A DNA stretch of 64,000 nt from Planctobacterium marinum. GTDB taxonomy: Bacteria > Pseudomonadota > Gammaproteobacteria > Enterobacterales > Alteromonadaceae. The notes beneath the pieces were generated by a model. It was not told the DNA's origin, did no database searches, and saw nothing but the letters and a program-made list of their open reading frames with translations. The stretch spans positions 2,728,001 through 2,792,000 of the forward strand of contig NZ_AP027272.1 of assembly GCF_036322805.1 (NCBI RefSeq). Reading direction: 5' to 3'. A program made the translations under genes and the position numbers. This document shows positions 54,930 through 64,000 of the stretch, in pieces; the stretch's first letter is position 1, and each line of letters begins with the position of its first letter.

Positions 54930-55787
54930 ATGTCGTCACCAGATTATAGTGAATCCGCCCTCGCAAACCATACCCCAATGATGCAGCAATACTTGCGTAT
55001 CAAGGCCGAACACAAAGAAATTTTATTGTTTTATCGGATGGGCGACTTTTACGAGCTGTTTTGGGATGACGCCAAACGCGCCGCGCAACTGCTCGATATT
55101 TCCTTAACCGCCCGCGGTAAATCAGGAGGCAACGCCATTCCAATGGCTGGTGTGCCTTATCATGCAGTAGAAGGTTACCTGGCTAAGCTAGTTAAATTGG
55201 GTGAGTCTGTTGCTATTTGCGAACAGGTGGGCGATCCAGCCACCAGTAAAGGGCCGGTTGAGCGTAAAGTGACACGTATCATCACACCAGGTACCGTCAC
55301 AGATGAGGCCTTGCTAGATAATAATGCAGACAATCTGTTAGCGGCAGTCTCTCATCACAAACAAACAATCGGTTTTGCTACGTTAGACGTTAGCAGTGGT
55401 CGTTTCGTTATACGACAATTAGAGAGTACCGAAGCGCTGGAAGCAGAACTGGAAAAAGCCCGACCTGCGGAAATTCTCTATCCAGATGATTTCCCTTACA
55501 CCTGGTTATTCAGTAAAGACGCAGGATTGCGCCGCAGACCGGAGTGGGAATTTGATCCTGATACTGCTATTAAATTGTTGAATGAACAGTTTGGCACCAA
55601 AGAACTAAGCGGTTTTGGCATCGACCAAAGCAACTCGCAAATGGCACTCGCTGCCGCAGGGGCCATTTTACAATATGTGAAAGATACACAGCGCGCAGTG
55701 CCCTGCCCCATATTCGCTCTGTGCGAAAACCAGAAGATGGTCATTTATTGCAGATGGATGCCACCTCCATCCGCAACCTTGAGCTGA
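54930..55787 (+). CDS. mutS: MutS N-terminal fragment as read in frame
   Basis: 285 codons as read, of which about 257 are real MutS (mismatch-binding domain I and connector domain II). The last 28 residues after the frameshift ([11 protein letters not shown]...) are out-of-frame and meaningless. GDFYELF, with the Phe-x-Glu mismatch wedge, is near residues 40-46. Confidence 0.8.
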   Translation: MSSPDYSESALANHTPMMQQYLRIKAEHKEILLFYRMGDFYELFWDDAKRAAQLLDISLTARGKSGGNAIPMAGVPYHAVEGYLAKLVKLGESVAICEQVGDPATSKGPVERKVTRIITPGTVTDEALLDNNADNLLAAVSHHKQTIGFATLDVSSGRFVIRQLESTEALEAELEKARPAEILYPDDFPYTWLFSKDAGLRRRPEWEFDPDTAIKLLNEQFGTKELSGFGIDQSNSQMALAAAGAILQYVKDTQRAVPCPIFALCENQKMVIYCRWMPPPSATLS

Positions 55788-57508
55788 CTAAGAATTTGTC
55801 AGGCAGCGAACAAAACACGCTTTTCTCGGTACTCAATCACACCAAAACGCCGATGGGTAGCCGTTTGTTAAAACGCTGGTTACACGAGCCTCTGCGTTGT
55901 CGCAACGCGATACGCTATCGTCTGAACTTAGTGGATAGTATGCAGCGCAATGAGGTAGATGAGATTCAGGAAAACTTAAAACAGGTGGGAGATCTTGAGC
56001 GGATTTTATCACGTATTGCGCTGCGCAGTGCCCGCCCGCGTGATTTTTCCAGATTAATTCTGGCCCTCACTCAATTACCGGATATTCACGGTTATCTGGA
56101 AGAATTGAGTAGCCCTGAAGCGTTGCTTTTGAAAGACAATATTAGTTTATTCACCGAGCTACAAGAGCAGTTAGATGCCGCAATTGTCGATATGCCACCG
56201 ATGCTTATCCGGGATGGTGGCGTTATTAAACCCGGTTACAACCCACAGCTAGATGAATATCGTGCGCTTATGACCGGGGCCACCGACGTTCTGGAAAAAA
56301 TTGAAAAGAGAGAGCAGGAATCCACAGGTATTGCCAACTTAAAAGTGGCGTTTAATAAAGTCCATGGTTACTACATTGAAGTGAGTAAAGGCCAATCTCA
56401 TTTGGTTCCACCTGAATATGTGCGCCGTCAAACATTAAAAAATTACGAACGTTACATTATTCCAGAGCTCAAGGAGTACGAGGACAAAGTCTTGTCCAGT
56501 CAAGCATTAGCATTGGCACTGGAAAAGCAATTATACGACCAACTGTTTGACAAGGTGATACCCAATCTGGCGGCTTTGCAAGATACCGCTGAATCCTTAG
56601 CACAACTGGATGTACTACTTAACTTTGCCCAAATGGCAGAGTTGCATAACTACACACTACCAGAGATGACTGAAGAGAATGAAATTCACTTCCATCACGG
56701 ACGTCATCCGGTAGTCGAAACCATGGTCACAAGCCCCTTTATTGCCAACCCAATTGCCATTACCGATAGCCGTAAGATGTTGATAGTAACAGGGCCAAAT
56801 ATGGGTGGTAAATCTACTTACATGAGACAAACAGCACTCATTGTGGTGATGGCTCATATGGGCTGTTTTGTGCCTGCGGAGCAAGCACGCATTGGCAATG
56901 TGGACCGGATTTTTACTCGTATCGGAGCTTCGGATGATTTAGCCTCCGGTCGCTCTACTTTTATGGTGGAAATGACCGAAACGGCCAACATTCTTAACAA
57001 TGCTACAGCCAATAGCCTTGTTTTGATGGATGAAATCGGCAGAGGTACCAGTACTTATGATGGCTTATCGCTCGCGTGGGCCACAGCCGAGTGGCTGGCC
57101 TCAAAACTCAACAGTTATTGTTTATTCGCCACCCATTATTTTGAACTGACCCAATTGGCTGAAAATAGCGACGGCATTGTAAATGTGCATTTAGATGCAG
57201 TGGAATACGACGGCGGCATTCGATTTATGCACGCAGTGCAGGAAGGAGCAGCTAACAAGAGTTATGGTTTACAGGTGGCGGAGCTGGCTGGTGTGCCCAA
57301 TCAAGTGATTCGCAGAGCCAAGCAAAAACTACAAACGTTAGAGAGCCTGGATAGCAATACTACGGCAGCGCCAATGCCCATTCAAACCGATATGTTGACA
57401 GTGAGCAATCCGGCACTCAATCTCCTCGCAGAAACAAACCCCGATGATCTATCGCCAAGAGAAGCACTGGAATTGCTGTACAAGTTGAAGACCCTCAACG
57501 ACGCATAA
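55721..57508 (+). CDS. mutS: MutS C-terminal fragment as read in frame
   Basis: 595 codons from an internal ATG, covering the core/clamp and the ABC-type ATPase domains with Walker [10 protein letters not shown], signature [11 protein letters not shown] and Walker [11 protein letters not shown]. No ribosome-binding site precedes this ATG, so it is not an independent gene; separate translation would give a non-functional ATPase half. Confidence 0.8.
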   Translation: MRKPEDGHLLQMDATSIRNLELTKNLSGSEQNTLFSVLNHTKTPMGSRLLKRWLHEPLRCRNAIRYRLNLVDSMQRNEVDEIQENLKQVGDLERILSRIALRSARPRDFSRLILALTQLPDIHGYLEELSSPEALLLKDNISLFTELQEQLDAAIVDMPPMLIRDGGVIKPGYNPQLDEYRALMTGATDVLEKIEKREQESTGIANLKVAFNKVHGYYIEVSKGQSHLVPPEYVRRQTLKNYERYIIPELKEYEDKVLSSQALALALEKQLYDQLFDKVIPNLAALQDTAESLAQLDVLLNFAQMAELHNYTLPEMTEENEIHFHHGRHPVVETMVTSPFIANPIAITDSRKMLIVTGPNMGGKSTYMRQTALIVVMAHMGCFVPAEQARIGNVDRIFTRIGASDDLASGRSTFMVEMTETANILNNATANSLVLMDEIGRGTSTYDGLSLAWATAEWLASKLNSYCLFATHYFELTQLAENSDGIVNVHLDAVEYDGGIRFMHAVQEGAANKSYGLQVAELAGVPNQVIRRAKQKLQTLESLDSNTTAAPMPIQTDMLTVSNPALNLLAETNPDDLSPREALELLYKLKTLNDA

Positions 57509-57519
57509 TTGCGTCGTTG
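57496..57519 (+). terminator. Hairpin overlapping the mutS stop
   Basis: A perfect 24-nt palindrome with arms CAACGACGCA and TGCGTCGTTG around TAAT. There is no T-run after it, so it may be a mRNA 3' end stabiliser rather than a full intrinsic terminator. Confidence 0.6.
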
Positions 57520-57544
57520 CGGCTTTCACAGAAGATTCGCTGTT

Positions 57545-57952
57545 TTAATGAGCAAGTAAGTTCTTGTAGTTCACACCTAATTTGTCGAACAAGTTCATGA
57601 GGTTTTTGGCTAAGACAGGTTTAGCTAAAAAGCTTACCGCTCCCGTTGCCATCGCTTCTTTTACGTTTTTAGCTGTACTATCACCAGAGCACATTACCAC
57701 TTTTGTTTTGGGATATTTGTCATGGATCAAGCGCAATAAGGACAAGCCGTCGACACCGGGAAGGTTGATGTCTAAGAAGATCAATCCGTAGTTTTTCAGG
57801 CGCATTCTGTTGATCACGTCCTGGCCGTTACTGGAAGTTTCGACACTAGCAAACCCCAATTTCATCAAAATAATACGTATAAAGCTCCTGATCTGTTCGT
57901 CATCGTCCACCACCAAAATATCGGTACTAAAATCTATATCGTCCTTTGCCAC
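57545..57952 (-). CDS. Single-domain response regulator (receiver only)
   Basis: 135 residues made only of a REC domain. The acidic pocket VVDDDEQ is at residues 14-20, the phosphorylated Asp is Asp61 in LIFLDINLPG and the conserved Lys is in FLAKPV near residue 111. It lacks any output domain, as in CheY-like or phosphorelay proteins. A close paralogue lies 345 bp upstream on the same strand. No histidine kinase is adjacent. Confidence 0.92.
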   Translation of the reverse strand: MAKDDIDFSTDILVVDDDEQIRSFIRIILMKLGFASVETSSNGQDVINRMRLKNYGLIFLDINLPGVDGLSLLRLIHDKYPKTKVVMCSGDSTAKNVKEAMATGAVSFLAKPVLAKNLMNLFDKLGVNYKNLLAH

Positions 57953-58297
57953 GTAAGCTCGCCCTGGTTTGTTAGAATTGGAATTGACAAGTTGAGTTCT
58001 GCCAATCGCAGTTGATTAGCTCTCGCAACTAAATATGTAGCACAAAACATGCGAAAGGTAAGGTCCATAAAAGACTTTTAGCCACTTTACTCAGATAACA
58101 GGTTATTTGTTTAACCGAACATCGAACGCCAGAAAAAGAATAGAAACAATAAACACACGCGAAGTCTGCAAGATATAGCAACCTGGTCGAGCTAAGAAAA
58201 AGCCTCGACGGATATATACGATATCGCACCCAAGCCTGGACCGAGCAAGACATTATTGCCAGCCAATCACAATCAAATGAAGGAATGTTTTATTGCG
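57953..58297. other. Gap between two paralogous response regulators
   Basis: 345 bp that must hold the promoter of the downstream receiver gene on the minus strand. A possible 74-codon frame on the minus strand here (58029-58253) has no good ribosome-binding site or family signature and I do not regard it as a gene. Confidence 0.5.
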
Positions 58298-58717
58298 TCA
58301 ATGGGAACGCTGTTCAGAAACCAGGTCATCGTACTCAACCCCCATTTTATCAAACAAGGGAATAATGTTTTTAGCCAGTACGGGTTTAGCTAAAAAGCCG
58401 GCGGCCCCTGCAGTCATGGCCTTTTTAACATTTTGTGCGGTACTGTCAGCAGAGCACATAACCACTCTGGTTTTCGGATGTTTTTGGAGAATCAGTTTGA
58501 GCAGAGACATACCATCCACCCCCGGCATATTAATATCCAGAAAAATCAAAGCGTAGGGTTTGACGCTCATCCTGCGCTCTACGTCTAAACCACCATTACA
58601 AGTATCTACGTTAATAAAGCCCAATGTCCGCAATATAATTTTGAGGAAGGTACGAACCTTTTCATCGTCGTCAATCAACAAAATATTGCTACTAAAAACT
58701 ATGGTATCCCTTTCCAT
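58298..58717 (-). CDS. Single-domain response regulator (receiver only), paralogue
   Basis: 139 residues, a REC domain with LIDDDEK at residues 14-20, Asp61 in LIFLDINMPGVDG and FLAKPV near residue 111. It is clearly related to the neighbouring regulator (same length, same Asp position and many identical residues), so the two arose by tandem duplication. No output domain or neighbouring kinase is visible. It is divergent from pyrG. Confidence 0.92.
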   Translation of the reverse strand: MERDTIVFSSNILLIDDDEKVRTFLKIILRTLGFINVDTCNGGLDVERRMSVKPYALIFLDINMPGVDGMSLLKLILQKHPKTRVVMCSADSTAQNVKKAMTAGAAGFLAKPVLAKNIIPLFDKMGVEYDDLVSEQRSH

Positions 58718-58903
58718 TCCTACTCTCCCTTACAATTAATACGAATCATGCTGAACAGCATTAGACGCTGTGTAACAGCAGCGTTATCGCCCAGCATAAA
58801 GAAGGAAAAATGAAGTTATAAGGTAAAAATAGCACCCCACAGTTAAAATGGACAGATATATTCCCCAGATTCACTTTATTTGCAAAAGATTCTACATAAC
58901 TCG

Positions 58904-58932
58904 TTGTTTGCAAAGTGGCATTTCAGTATACT
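58904..58932 (+). promoter_or_regulatory. Candidate sigma-70 promoter of pyrG
   Basis: TTGTTT at 58904-58909 and TATACT at 58927-58932 are spaced by 17 bp and lie about 65 bp ahead of the pyrG ATG. The -35 hexamer is weak. No LexA or other operator is seen here. Confidence 0.5.
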
Positions 58933-58958
58933 GTAGCGCCATCTGACAGTCTCTTTGA

Positions 58959-60629
<1,671 letters not shown>

Positions 60630-60648
60630 TCTGCAGTAAAACTGCGCG

Positions 60649-60687
60649 AAAACGCGGGCATATTCATAGCGAATGTGACGCGTTTTT
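60649..60687 (+). terminator. Intrinsic terminator between pyrG and eno
   Basis: AAAACGCG (60649-60656) pairs with CGCGTTTT (60679-60686), extended by inner CATATTC/GAATGTG pairs and followed by T. It should reduce read-through into eno. Confidence 0.82.
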
Positions 60688-60698
60688 GCTAGCTTTAG

Positions 60699-62039
<1,341 letters not shown>

Positions 62040-62051
62040 GATCTGACAGAA

Positions 62052-62078
62052 TGTTGCCACCCTAGAATGGTGGCAACA
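62052..62078 (+). terminator. Hairpin after eno
   Basis: TGTTGCCACC (62052-62061) and GGTGGCAACA (62069-62078) form a perfect 10-bp stem around a seven-base loop. No T-run follows, so it may be a 3' stabiliser or a Rho-dependent end. Confidence 0.6.
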
Positions 62079-62094
62079 CTTAAAGACTAACAAC

Positions 62095-62751
62095 ATGTTT
62101 GACAGTAACGATATCCAGACCTCCATATTCCATGGCAGTGAGCAGCAATTGGAATATGCCGAGCTTTGCACTGCCTTGTTCGAGTCCACACTATTGGATA
62201 TCGCCAAACAAGATAATCTGGATACGGTTCGAATCCAGCGTAAATTAGCTGGCCTGTCCTACCACGTCAAAAACGCCGCGTATAAGTTGCTTACAACTGA
62301 AAATCCCATGGAAGTGGATATTCACAATGCCAGTTGGCAGTTGAAACAACCTAAAAAATGTCCGGGAAAACCGTATCTTACAGAAGATGCCGTAGAATGG
62401 TACATGAAGCATTCCTGTTATGGCCTGCCGGTGCCTGTGCTTATTATGGACTTTGAGCATATCTACCCGGAATTGGACTCCATTGATATTATGGATTTGA
62501 CCAATGGTCGTATTCATCTCAATAAAAACAACTGGATATCACTGATAGCACAAGAAGAAACTCAACCAGTACTACAAAATAAACAACAGCAATTAGTGAT
62601 ACTGCAAAAGCCGTCTAAAGCCGTTATGACTTCTGCTTGTTGTGGCCATCGCTGGAGCCATAAGGGCATCACTCACCCGCGTAAACTTAGCTTAAGAGAA
62701 TTATTACTGTCCACCACTATCCACTGGAAAAATTTCCGCTTCCCTGTGTAA
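62095..62751 (+). CDS. Conserved hypothetical protein downstream of eno
   Basis: 218 residues with no recognised domain. It is rich in charged and aromatic residues, starts MFDSNDIQTSIFHGSEQQLEYAEL and has a Cys-His-containing part (SACCGHRWSHKGITHP) near residue 180. It replaces the ftsB/ispD genes that usually follow eno in gammaproteobacteria. The hairpin after eno separates it only by 55 bp, so partial co-transcription is possible. Confidence 0.72.
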   Translation: MFDSNDIQTSIFHGSEQQLEYAELCTALFESTLLDIAKQDNLDTVRIQRKLAGLSYHVKNAAYKLLTTENPMEVDIHNASWQLKQPKKCPGKPYLTEDAVEWYMKHSCYGLPVPVLIMDFEHIYPELDSIDIMDLTNGRIHLNKNNWISLIAQEETQPVLQNKQQQLVILQKPSKAVMTSACCGHRWSHKGITHPRKLSLRELLLSTTIHWKNFRFPV

Positions 62752-63232
62752 TTCCGCTTTTTTGTAGGTTCGCATTAAGCTGTAGGGAGGTAGTGAATGC
62801 CGTTTTTGTCGGGAACAAAAAGCGGCCATGCGGACAATGATATTAATCGGGCAACTTAAATAGCCGGCCCCCCCCTAAAACCTAACTACCTCACTCAAGC
62901 AACAAGCAACAAGAAACAAGCAACAAGAAACAAGAAACAAGAAACAAGAAACAAGAAACAAGAAACAAGAAACAAGAAACAAGAAACAAGAAACAAGAAA
63001 CAAGAAACAAGAAACAAGAAACAAGAAACAAGAAACAAGAAACAAGAAAATAGGATAATCATCCTAAGCCAAACTCAAAATCACAACACATCCAACCAGT
63101 TTGAGTGTTTTTAACATGGGATATAACCAAAAACTTTCGCTTTCGTTATAAAAACCCTTGTCTCGCTATTGACCCTCCTCCTGATAAACGTTACAAATAC
63201 ACTCAGTTAGACGTTGAGACAAACGCAACACA
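62752..63232. other. Long intergenic region with a heptamer tract and a poly-C run
   Basis: 480 bp without a gene. It contains a C8 homopolymer at 62868-62875, the 22-copy heptamer tract at 62896-63049 and then about 180 bp leading to the leuA leader peptide. An ACTCAAA/TTTGAGT pair (63073-63079 and 63100-63106) is a possible operator-sized inverted repeat. A leu promoter should lie after the tract, but no hexamer pair is convincing. Confidence 0.6.
62896..63049 (+). repeat. Tandem heptamer repeat, 22 copies of CAAG(A/C)AA
   Basis: 154 bases, exactly 22 units of 7 bp. Units 1, 2 and 4 are CAAGCAA; the other 19 are CAAGAAA. The variant units are all at the 5' end, the pattern of a tract that grows or shrinks in the rest. 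It is a VNTR-like locus and not a CRISPR array (no spacers). Confidence 0.95.
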
Positions 63233-63304
63233 ATGATGACTAAATTTACTTCGCTCCTCATTCTCCTTATGGCAGGCAAAACTGCACGGGTGAGTTGTAA
63301 GTAA
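63233..63304 (+). CDS. Leader peptide of the leu operon (attenuation)
   Basis: 23 codons (MMTKFTSLLILLMAGKTARVSCK). Four Leu codons (CTC, CTC, CTC, CTT) cluster with one Ile at 63254-63268. The Leu cluster lies about 60-80 bases before the terminator, the classical place for ribosome-mediated attenuation. The ribosome-binding signal is weak. Too short for usual gene finders. Confidence 0.78.
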   Translation: MMTKFTSLLILLMAGKTARVSCK

Positions 63305-63352
63305 ACAACGAAAAGCATTCTTGAAAAACCCGTGCACAGCACGGGTTTTTTT
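63284..63352 (+). promoter_or_regulatory. Leucine attenuator: antiterminator arm and terminator
   Basis: GCACGGGT at 63284-63291, within the leader ORF, is exactly complementary to ACCCGTGC at 63328-63335, which is also the 5' arm of the terminator. A ribosome stalled on the Leu codons leaves the upstream arm free and prevents the terminator; one that reaches the stop codon covers it and allows the terminator to form. Confidence 0.8.
63325..63352 (+). terminator. Terminator of the leu attenuator
   Basis: AAAACCCGTGC (63325-63335) pairs with GCACGGGTTTT (63339-63349) around ACA, followed by more T to 63352. It ends 30 bp ahead of the leuA start. Confidence 0.92.
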
Positions 63353-63381
63353 GTATATAGCACAGCAAATCGGGAGTTCAC

Positions 63382-64000
63382 ATGGACAATCAGGTAAAGA
63401 TATTTGATACCACCTTACGTGATGGCGAGCAGGCGTTGCCCGCCAGTTTAACGGTTAAGGAGAAACTCCAGATTGCGCTGGCACTTGAGCGCTTGGGCGT
63501 TGATATCATAGAAGCTGGATTCCCGGTTTCATCGCCGGGGGATTTCCAATCAGTGCAAACCATCGCCCGAGAAGTGAAAAATGCCACTGTGTGTGGTTTG
63601 TCTCGGGCCATGGCAAAAGATATTGATGCCTGTGGTGAAGCATTGCGAGTTGCTGAGCGGTTTCGCATCCATACTTTTATCGCCACGTCCTCCATTCATG
63701 TCGATTCAAAATTGCGAAAATCCAATGATGAAGTTGTGGATATGGCCGTAGCAGCAATTAAACACGCCGCGAAATATACCAACGACATTGAGTTTTCATG
63801 TGAGGATGCAGGAAGGACTCATATTGATTATCTGTGCCGCATGGTAGAGGCCGCCATTAATGCTGGTGCCACCACGGTGAATATTCCAGACACGGTGGGC
63901 TACACTACCCCATCTGAATTCGGGGGCATTATTCACAATCTATTTAATCGCGTGCCTAACATCGACAAAGCGATTATTTCCGTGCACTGTCATAACGATT
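63382..64000 (+). CDS. leuA: 2-isopropylmalate synthase, N-terminal part (continues beyond window)
   Basis: 206 codons are visible, open to the last base. It condenses 2-oxoisovalerate with acetyl-CoA, the first committed step of leucine synthesis. The N-terminus has [14 protein letters not shown] with the metal-binding Asp and the catalytic Arg-Asp, SSPGDFQSV and at the very end of the window VHCHND with the two metal His. GGGAG lies five bases before the ATG. It is preceded by the leader peptide and attenuator, so it is probably leucine-controlled. Confidence 0.96.
   Translation, partial: MDNQVKIFDTTLRDGEQALPASLTVKEKLQIALALERLGVDIIEAGFPVSSPGDFQSVQTIAREVKNATVCGLSRAMAKDIDACGEALRVAERFRIHTFIATSSIHVDSKLRKSNDEVVDMAVAAIKHAAKYTNDIEFSCEDAGRTHIDYLCRMVEAAINAGATTVNIPDTVGYTTPSEFGGIIHNLFNRVPNIDKAIISVHCHND

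Larger units (their letters stand above)
54930..57508 (+). pseudogene. mutS: DNA mismatch repair protein MutS, interrupted by a frameshift near 55701
   Basis: The gene spans 2579 bases, two more than a whole number of codons. The 5' part in one frame ends [12 protein letters not shown] at about 55700; the 3' part then continues as LPHIR...[17 protein letters not shown] in a different frame. Restoring the frame gives a protein of about 858 residues, the usual MutS length. The mismatch-recognition GDFYELF and the ATPase Walker [28 protein letters not shown] and the Cys/His-free signature are all intact, so the break looks recent or is a sequence error. The change lies in a run of C and TGCCC repeats (55700-55710). 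If real, mismatch repair is lost and a mutator phenotype is expected. Confidence 0.9.

Noticed and set aside
58029-58253. A 74-codon minus-strand frame between the two response regulators
   Set aside because: No ribosome-binding signal and Cys/Phe-rich composition unlike the neighbours; likely chance.
58918-58940. A palindromic CAGTATACTG next to the pyrG promoter, resembling an SOS box
   Set aside because: It does not fit CTG-N10-CAG; the match comes from the TATACT -10 box.
62896-63049. A repeated array that might be mistaken for a CRISPR array
   Set aside because: The units are 7 bp with no spacers and no cas genes are nearby, so it is a simple tandem repeat.

Overview
The window reads as a chromosomal segment of a marine gammaproteobacterium of the order Alteromonadales (Alteromonadaceae-like). 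This is an inference from gene order and gene types, because no rRNA or database comparison was available. The supporting signs are the comEC-msbA-lpxK-ycaR-kdsB block, a methylcitrate operon of the acnD/prpF type under a GntR regulator, the recA-pncC-mutS and pyrG-eno neighbourhoods, moderate GC content and abundant RND/ABC efflux and signalling genes. I saw no tRNA, rRNA, CRISPR array, prophage, transposase or insertion sequence.

Layout. 0-5 kb: the 3' end of a MATE transporter, a secreted protein with two PilJ-type sensor domains, and a very long chemoreceptor with 11 HAMP units. 4.9-10 kb (minus strand): a molybdenum-hydroxylase operon (xdhC-like, mocA-like, 2Fe-2S subunit, Tat-exported molybdopterin subunit), then a SRPBCC protein. 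10.3-17.9 kb: an RND efflux operon with one adaptor and two different permeases. 18-22.5 kb: a diguanylate cyclase, small membrane proteins, an isoprenylcysteine-methyltransferase-like protein, a START-like protein and two GNAT acetyltransferases. 22.7-27.3 kb: a MacB-like ABC exporter with adaptor, ATPase and two FtsX-type permeases. 27.5-29.6 kb: a secreted hypothetical protein and a class I HMG-CoA reductase. 29.6-36.4 kb (minus strand): the lipid A/Kdo block with comEC and a trailing SDR gene. 37.2-43.9 kb: the 2-methylcitrate operon for propionyl-CoA use. 44-52 kb: a class V aminotransferase followed by small, mostly singly transcribed accessory genes (GNATs, GGCT, DsbA-like, LysE, lipoprotein, small membrane proteins). 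51.9-57.5 kb: a thymidylate-kinase-like gene, recA, pncC and mutS. 57.5-58.7 kb: two paralogous single-domain response regulators. 59-64 kb: pyrG, eno, an unknown gene and the start of leuA.

Most notable points. mutS is split by a frameshift near 55701 although its mismatch-recognition and ATPase motifs are intact. The chemoreceptor carries five exact 276-bp di-HAMP repeats and sits beside a secreted double PilJ-domain protein, suggesting a two-part sensor. The prp operon has three matching palindromic operators, one over the -10 box and one inside the regulator gene, and hairpins at nearly every gene junction. leuA is preceded by a Leu-rich leader peptide and a mutually exclusive terminator/antiterminator, and upstream of it lies a 22-copy heptamer tract. 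The recA promoter holds its LexA box exactly between -35 and -10 and has an unusually long leader.

Functionally the window combines core housekeeping (DNA repair and SOS, CTP synthesis, glycolysis, lipid A export) with environmental functions: efflux of toxic compounds, chemotaxis and c-di-GMP signalling, and oxidation of heterocycles or aldehydes and of propionate.
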